Positions 13,453-17,283 of a stretch of DNA of 17,283 nt are shown here, in pieces. Below the pieces are notes generated by a model. It saw only the letters and a program-made list of their open reading frames with translations. It did no database searches and was not told where the DNA came from. Each line of letters starts with the position of its first letter. Position 1 is the stretch's first letter. The position numbers and the translations under genes were made by a program. Origin of the DNA: Bacillota bacterium (GTDB lineage: Bacteria; Bacillota; Clostridia; Lachnospirales; Cellulosilyticaceae); the NCBI GenBank assembly GCA_023412455.1, contig JAEYNQ010000016.1:1-17283 (forward strand), in the 5' to 3' direction.

Positions 13453-14129
13453 TTTTTGGCCTCCTCTAAGTAGTAGCCTACTCCTCTTTGGGTTTGGATA
13501 GATACTTTTGAATGAAGATGCAAAAGCTTTTTGCGAAGAAAAGAAATATAGACCTCTACGTGATTGTACTCGGCATCGGAATCAAATCCCCAAATTTTTT
13601 CAAGAAGCTCTTCTTTACTGACTATCTGCTGACCATGAGAAATAAGAAACTCTATGATGCGAAATTCCTTAAGCCCTAGCTTAATGCTTTTGGTCTGTGA
13701 ACTGAGTTCATAGGCAGAAAGATTGAGGGTTAAATCACTAAAATGTAGAGCATCATCACAAATTAAATCACCTCTTCTACGGGAAAGGGCTCTTAGGCGT
13801 GCCAAGAGTTCCTCGGTGGAAAAGGGTTTAGTAAGATAGTCGTCTGCACCATGATCAAGACCGGCTACTTTGTCAGAAACTTCTCCTTTGGCAGTAAGAA
13901 GCATAACAGGCGTTTTAATAGCCTGCTGCCTAAGCCTTTTGAGAACTTCCAATCCATTTATTTTTGGAAGCATAATATCTAATAAAATAATATCATAAAT
14001 ACCACTTAAGGCATAATTAAGGCCATCTTCCCCGTTGTAAACGGCATCAACACTATACTTGTTTTGAGTTAAAATTTCTACTAAGGCATCAGCTAAATGT
14101 TTTTCATCTTCTACAATTAGAATGCGCAT
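13449..14129 (-). CDS. OmpR-family response regulator (module 2)
   Basis: This 226-residue regulator has a receiver domain with Glu8-Asp9, phospho-acceptor Asp51 (ILLDIMLP), Thr79 and Lys101 (TKPF), then a winged-helix output domain (about 128-226) with LGLKEFRIIEFL, VYISFLRKKL and the ending RGVGYYLEE. AAGGAGTG lies 7-8 bases before the ATG. It is first in a two-gene operon with the kinase. Upstream, in the shared divergent gap, two TTTAAG-N5-TTTAAG sites point one toward this gene and one toward the VTC operon, so self-activation plus activation of VTC-DUF4956-CotH is the likely role. It differs clearly from the regulator at 2881 in sequence and likely site. Confidence 0.94.
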   Translation of the reverse strand: MRILIVEDEKHLADALVEILTQNKYSVDAVYNGEDGLNYALSGIYDIILLDIMLPKINGLEVLKRLRQQAIKTPVMLLTAKGEVSDKVAGLDHGADDYLTKPFSTEELLARLRALSRRRGDLICDDALHFSDLTLNLSAYELSSQTKSIKLGLKEFRIIEFLISHGQQIVSKEELLEKIWGFDSDAEYNHVEVYISFLRKKLLHLHSKVSIQTQRGVGYYLEEAKK

Positions 14130-14174
14130 GGTTTCACTCCTTTTAGAACATAAAAATGTTAAGTCTGTAGATGT

Positions 14175-14207
14175 ATTGTATCATATTAAGCTTAAAAAAT
14201 TCTTAAA
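14175..14207 (-). promoter_or_regulatory. Activator-type promoter of the module 2 regulator
   Basis: On the minus strand TTTAAG-N5-TTTAAG (14191-14207) is followed after exactly 10 bases by TACAAT (14175-14180) as the -10 box. There is no separate -35 box: the repeat covers its place, as in PhoB-type activation. The -10 lies 45 bases before the ATG. Confidence 0.7.
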
Positions 14208-14240
14208 AACAACTCCTATTAATCGTATTTCATAAAAACT

Positions 14241-14273
14241 TTTAAGATTGATTTAAGGTTACTTTCTTATACT
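14241..14273 (+). promoter_or_regulatory. Activator-type promoter of the VTC-DUF4956-CotH operon
   Basis: TTTAAG-N5-TTTAAG (14241-14257) is followed after exactly 10 bases by TATACT (14268-14273). Repeat, spacing and gap match the divergent promoter at 14175-14207. The -10 lies 37 bases before the VTC start. Confidence 0.72.
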
Positions 14274-14310
14274 TGAGAAGTAGGAAGGGACATGAGGAGG
14301 TGAAGAGAGG

Positions 14311-14988
14311 ATGGTTTTTAGACATGAAATCAAGCATTTGATTAATCAAGGAGATTATTTATCTATTCGTAATCGTTTAAGGCCTATTGCTAGGCGAGAT
14401 CCAAATGCTGATTCGGATAAGGGATATAAAATAAGAAGTTTATACTTTGACAACTATAGGGATAAAGCACTCCATGAGAAGCTCCTAGGAATTAATCATC
14501 GCGAGAAATTTCGTATTAGATATTATAACGATAACACCCAGTTTATTAAACTAGAGAAAAAGTCAAAGCATAATGGTCTTTGCAGTAAAGTGAGTGTGCC
14601 TATTTCTAAGGAACAATGTGAGCTTTTACTAGAAGGGAAAATAGATTTTTTGCTAGAAAGTAAGGAGCCCTTATTTAATGAACTTTATACGAAGATGAAA
14701 ACTCAGCTTATAAGGCCTAAGACCATTGTAGATTATACCAGGGAAGCCTATATTTATGACCCTGGTAATGTGCGTATTACCTTTGATAAGTCTATAAAAA
14801 CGGGCCTATTTGCCACAGACTTTTTAGATACAGAGAAAAGGACTGTGGAAACCTTAAATAGGCAATATATCATTTTAGAAGTAAAATACGATGCTTTTTT
14901 ACCACAAATCATATTAGATTGCATTCAGACGAATGAGCGTCGAGCCACGGCTTTTTCAAAGTATGCCGTATGTAGAATATATGGATAG
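14311..14988 (+). CDS. VTC-domain protein, putative polyphosphate polymerase
   Basis: This 225-residue protein consists of one VTC domain (triphosphate-tunnel fold, as in yeast Vtc4, which makes polyphosphate from ATP). Alternating basic and acidic tunnel motifs are visible in order: FRHEIKH at the start, YKIRSLYFDN, KFRIRYYN, IKLEKKSK, VDYTREAY, VRITFDKSI and ILEVKYDAFLP. It has no membrane helix or signal, so it should act in the cytoplasm, perhaps at the membrane with the DUF4956 protein encoded just after it. GGAGGTGA lies 7 bases before the ATG. Bacterial VTC proteins recur beside DUF4956 and CotH genes, which supports the call; catalytic activity in this context is inferred. Confidence 0.9.
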   Translation: MVFRHEIKHLINQGDYLSIRNRLRPIARRDPNADSDKGYKIRSLYFDNYRDKALHEKLLGINHREKFRIRYYNDNTQFIKLEKKSKHNGLCSKVSVPISKEQCELLLEGKIDFLLESKEPLFNELYTKMKTQLIRPKTIVDYTREAYIYDPGNVRITFDKSIKTGLFATDFLDTEKRTVETLNRQYIILEVKYDAFLPQIILDCIQTNERRATAFSKYAVCRIYG

Positions 14989-15005
14989 AAATGGGAGGAA
15001 ATGAA

Positions 15006-15692
15006 ATGAATCAAACAGTTAATTTTGGCGATATATTTAAAAATGGTTTTTTAAGCAAATTGACATCTTTATCCCTTTGGGATATGGTGATTGCTTTAGC
15101 CTTAGCCTTTGCCTTAGGACTCTTTATTATGGCAGTGTATAAAAAGACTTTTAGTGGAGTGATGTACTCTCGTAATTTTGGGGTATCCCTGATGGCCCTT
15201 ACAATGATTACTACACTGATTATTCTAGGGGTTACTTCCAATGTGGTTTTATCTCTAGGGATGGTAGGTGCCCTTTCTATCGTCCGCTTTAGAAGTGCTG
15301 TCAAAGAACCTATTGACATTGCCTTTCTTTTTTTGGCTATTAGCATAGGGATTGTACTAGGAGCAGGTTTAGTACCATTGGCTATTATAGGCTCCTTATT
15401 TATTGGCCTAGTTATGGTACTTTTTGTCAACAAGACAAGTCAAGATAATCCTTATATTTTAGTCGTGAATTGTTTAGACGACTTAACAGAAGAAGAAGTT
15501 ATGAAAAAAGTGAAGATGAGTGTAAAAAAACATGTTATCAAATCCAAGACCGTTTCAGCTAAAAATGGAATCGAACTGACTATAGAAATTCGCATGAAAG
15601 ACATGACAACTACCTTTATCAATCAGATTAGTCAAATAAGTGGTGTAGAGAATGCCGTTTTAGTGAGCTACAATGGGGAATACATGGGATAA
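15006..15692 (+). CDS. DUF4956 integral membrane protein
   Basis: I chose the ATG at 15006 because GGGAGG lies 7 bases before it; the ATG at 14991 in the same frame overlaps that site. The protein has 228 residues, with about four or five membrane helices in the first 145 and the conserved DUF4956 core GALSIVRFRSAVKEP followed by DIAFLFLAISIGI. A soluble C-terminal part of about 80 residues is probably cytoplasmic. Function is unknown. Family members commonly lie between VTC and CotH genes, so a membrane partner or channel for the VTC product is an attractive but unproven idea. It is 17 bases from the VTC stop and 33 bases from the CotH start. Confidence 0.9.
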   Translation: MNQTVNFGDIFKNGFLSKLTSLSLWDMVIALALAFALGLFIMAVYKKTFSGVMYSRNFGVSLMALTMITTLIILGVTSNVVLSLGMVGALSIVRFRSAVKEPIDIAFLFLAISIGIVLGAGLVPLAIIGSLFIGLVMVLFVNKTSQDNPYILVVNCLDDLTEEEVMKKVKMSVKKHVIKSKTVSAKNGIELTIEIRMKDMTTTFINQISQISGVENAVLVSYNGEYMG

Positions 15693-15725
15693 CAAGTGAA
15701 AGTGGGTAGAAGTAGGTGATAGAAG

Positions 15726-17283
15726 ATGATCAAGGAGAAACAGATCCTGCCCCTCACACTATTGGTTCTTTTCTTAACATTGGTGGGGCTAGTGCTGAGT
15801 TATATATTAGCAGAAAAAAGTCAAGGAACGGAACAAATAGCAAGTGATAGTGAAGCAGTTTATATGGAAAAGGTTTTTGACAAAGAAAAGCTATTGGAAA
15901 TAAATATTGAAGTAGATGAAACCTTGTGGGAAGAGCTGTTAGCCAATGCACAAGAGGAACAGTATGTTGCTGCTAATTTAACCATTAATGGAGAAACCAT
16001 AAGTTCTGTGGGGATTAGGGCAAAAGGAAATTCCTCTCTAAGTATGGTAGCTGCAGATCGTACCACAGACCGTTATAGTTTTAAAATTAAATTTGATGAG
16101 TACATTGAAGGGCAAAGCTTTTATGGACTGGATAAGATGGTTTTAAACAATGGACTGGGTGATGCCACTTATATGAAAGAATATTTAGCCTATGACCTCT
16201 ATAACGCTATGGGTATTGCGACACCAGGCTTTGCTTTTGCAAAGGTGAATGTAAATGGTGAAGCATGGGGAGTATATTTAGCAGTAGAAAGTATGGAAGA
16301 GAGTTTTATAGAGCGTCATTATGGTGATTTAGATGGTAATCTTTATAAAGTAGAGAGTGCTAATCTTGGAGGTAAACAGGAAGGAATACCTAATTGGCCA
16401 GGAGGAATGAATCCACCAGAGATGCCCTTCAATGGACAGGCTGGAGATAGGGCACAAGAAGGAATGCCTAATTGGCCAGAAGGAATGAATCCGCCAGAGG
16501 CATTCATGAATGGACAGGCTGGAGATAGAGAGCAGGAAGGAAGGCCTAATTGGCCAGAAGCAATGAATTCACCAGAAGGTATGCCAAATGGACCCTTTGG
16601 AGGAGATATGGGGGCTAGTACAGGGACGAATTTAGTTTATAAAGATGATGAAATAGCTAGCTACCCTGGAATATTCGATAATACTGTTCTTAAAAAGACG
16701 ACTAAGGCTGATCAGCAAAAGATTATTGAAATGATGAAGAATTTGTCAGAGGGTAATGAGCTAGAAAGGTATTTGGATGTAGAAGAAGTATTAAAATATT
16801 TTGCTATTAATACCTTTATTGTGAATCTCGATAGCTATGCCAGTAACATGAAACATAACTTCTATCTCTATGAAGAGGGAGGAAAAGTTCAGATCCTGCC
16901 ATGGGATTATAATCTGGCTTTTGCGGGATATGGTTCATTAAATGCTACGCAAGCCATTAACTTCCCTATAGATAAGCCTGTAACAGATTCCATGGAAAAT
17001 AGTCCACTTATTGCCAAGCTTTTAGAGGTGGAAAGCTATAAAGAGAAGTACCATGATTATTTAAATCAGATTGTCGTAGAATACGTAGAAAGTGGCAGGT
17101 ATGAGGCAATTATTAAGCAAGTAGATGCACTCATTAATGAGGCAGTAAAAGGAGATGTGACTGCATTCTATACCCATGAAGAATATGAGGCGGCCTTACC
17201 TGAGCTTATACAATTTGGGAAGAATCGAGCAGCTAGCATCAGGGCTCAGCTTGCTGGAGAGCAGCCTAGTGAGACCTATGGTA
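15726..17283 (+). CDS. CotH-family kinase-like protein, 3' truncated
   Basis: An open frame runs from ATG 15726 (AGGTGA 7 bases before) to the right edge with no stop: 519 codons are visible. One N-terminal membrane helix or signal anchor (about 7-28) precedes the CotH domain. Family motifs are GIRAKGNSS, YSFKIKFDEY, GLDKMVLNNG, YMKEYLAYDLYNAMG, GVYLAVESMEESF, then NLDSYASNMKHNFYLY and the metal/catalytic-type QILPWDYNLAF with Asp394. CotH proteins are atypical protein kinases known from spore coats (CotB and CotG phosphorylation in Bacillus); here the anchor suggests action outside the membrane. Three 26-residue Pro/Met/Asn-rich repeats (219-294) are inserted in the middle of the domain. Partner substrate unknown; a possible target is another Ser-rich or repeat-rich surface protein. 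Confidence 0.9.
   Translation, partial: MIKEKQILPLTLLVLFLTLVGLVLSYILAEKSQGTEQIASDSEAVYMEKVFDKEKLLEINIEVDETLWEELLANAQEEQYVAANLTINGETISSVGIRAKGNSSLSMVAADRTTDRYSFKIKFDEYIEGQSFYGLDKMVLNNGLGDATYMKEYLAYDLYNAMGIATPGFAFAKVNVNGEAWGVYLAVESMEESFIERHYGDLDGNLYKVESANLGGKQEGIPNWPGGMNPPEMPFNGQAGDRAQEGMPNWPEGMNPPEAFMNGQAGDREQEGRPNWPEAMNSPEGMPNGPFGGDMGASTGTNLVYKDDEIASYPGIFDNTVLKKTTKADQQKIIEMMKNLSEGNELERYLDVEEVLKYFAINTFIVNLDSYASNMKHNFYLYEEGGKVQILPWDYNLAFAGYGSLNATQAINFPIDKPVTDSMENSPLIAKLLEVESYKEKYHDYLNQIVVEYVESGRYEAIIKQVDALINEAVKGDVTAFYTHEEYEAALPELIQFGKNRAASIRAQLAGEQPSETYG
16380..16607 (+). repeat. 78-base tandem repeat inside the CotH gene (three copies)
   Basis: Units begin at 16380, 16458 and 16536 and encode EGxPNWPxxMNxPE followed, in the first two, by a tail ending NGQAGDR. 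The first two are very similar, the third diverges at its end. They are in frame and lie between the N-lobe-like and catalytic parts of the kinase domain. Confidence 0.9.

Noticed and set aside
13449..14129. Module 2 regulator and kinase as WalRK
   Set aside because: The kinase lacks the HAMP and PAS domains typical of WalK, and the apparent site TTTAAG-N5-TTTAAG differs from the WalR consensus.
15011..15433. Minus-strand open frame of 140 codons inside the DUF4956 gene
   Set aside because: It is a shadow of the real gene; composition is the Lys/Ile/Thr bias of antisense to membrane helices and there is no ribosome site.

Overview
The window reads as low-GC Gram-positive chromosome, most likely an anaerobic Clostridia of the Lachnospiraceae type. 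The support is AT-rich codon use, strong GGAGG-type ribosome sites, tightly packed operons, a CarD-like regulator with a TTG start, MacB-type ABC parts in an apparently single-membrane cell, a GH105 pectin-debris hydrolase, and a VTC/DUF4956/CotH cluster. Species cannot be fixed from the sequence alone. No rRNA, tRNA, CRISPR array, transposase or integrase was seen.

Layout. 1-835: 3' part of a DUF4062-type protein, cut by the left edge. 978-2102: GH105 unsaturated rhamnogalacturonyl hydrolase, convergent with a CarD/CdnL-like regulator (2178-2660, minus) across a shared hairpin terminator. 2881-4967: OmpR-type regulator and sensor kinase overlapping by ATGA, closed by a strong terminator. 5186-9936: a three-gene ABC operon with overlapping ends. 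It encodes a LolD/MacB-type ATPase, an 817-residue exported beta-sandwich protein with a C-terminal membrane anchor, and a MacB-type permease with a Gly/Met/Pro-rich insert. 10173-10913: a lone SDR oxidoreductase. 11027-11983 (minus): a secreted CAP-domain protein with an acidic Pro-repeat stalk. 12160-14129 (minus): a second regulator/kinase pair. 14311 to the right edge: VTC polyphosphate polymerase-like protein, DUF4956 membrane protein and a CotH-type kinase that runs off the window.

How the parts work together. Two 'two-component system plus effector operon' modules lie side by side, and each has its own repeated operator. Module 1: TATGTGA-N4-TATGTGA occurs upstream of the first regulator gene and again, inverted, upstream of the ABC operon, so the regulator probably controls itself and the transporter. 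Module 2: the divergent gap 14130-14310 holds two copies of TTTAAG-N5-TTTAAG, one facing each way, each exactly 10 bases before a good -10 box (TACAAT toward the regulator/kinase pair, TATACT toward VTC-DUF4956-CotH). This is the geometry of PhoB-type activation and ties the second system to the polyphosphate/CotH operon. Several surface or exported proteins of both modules carry Gly/Pro/Met-rich low-complexity stretches, an unusual shared trait. The transporter with a large ectodomain protein in place of a MacA-like adaptor, and the VTC-DUF4956-CotH unit under a dedicated two-component system, are the best candidates for under-described biology.
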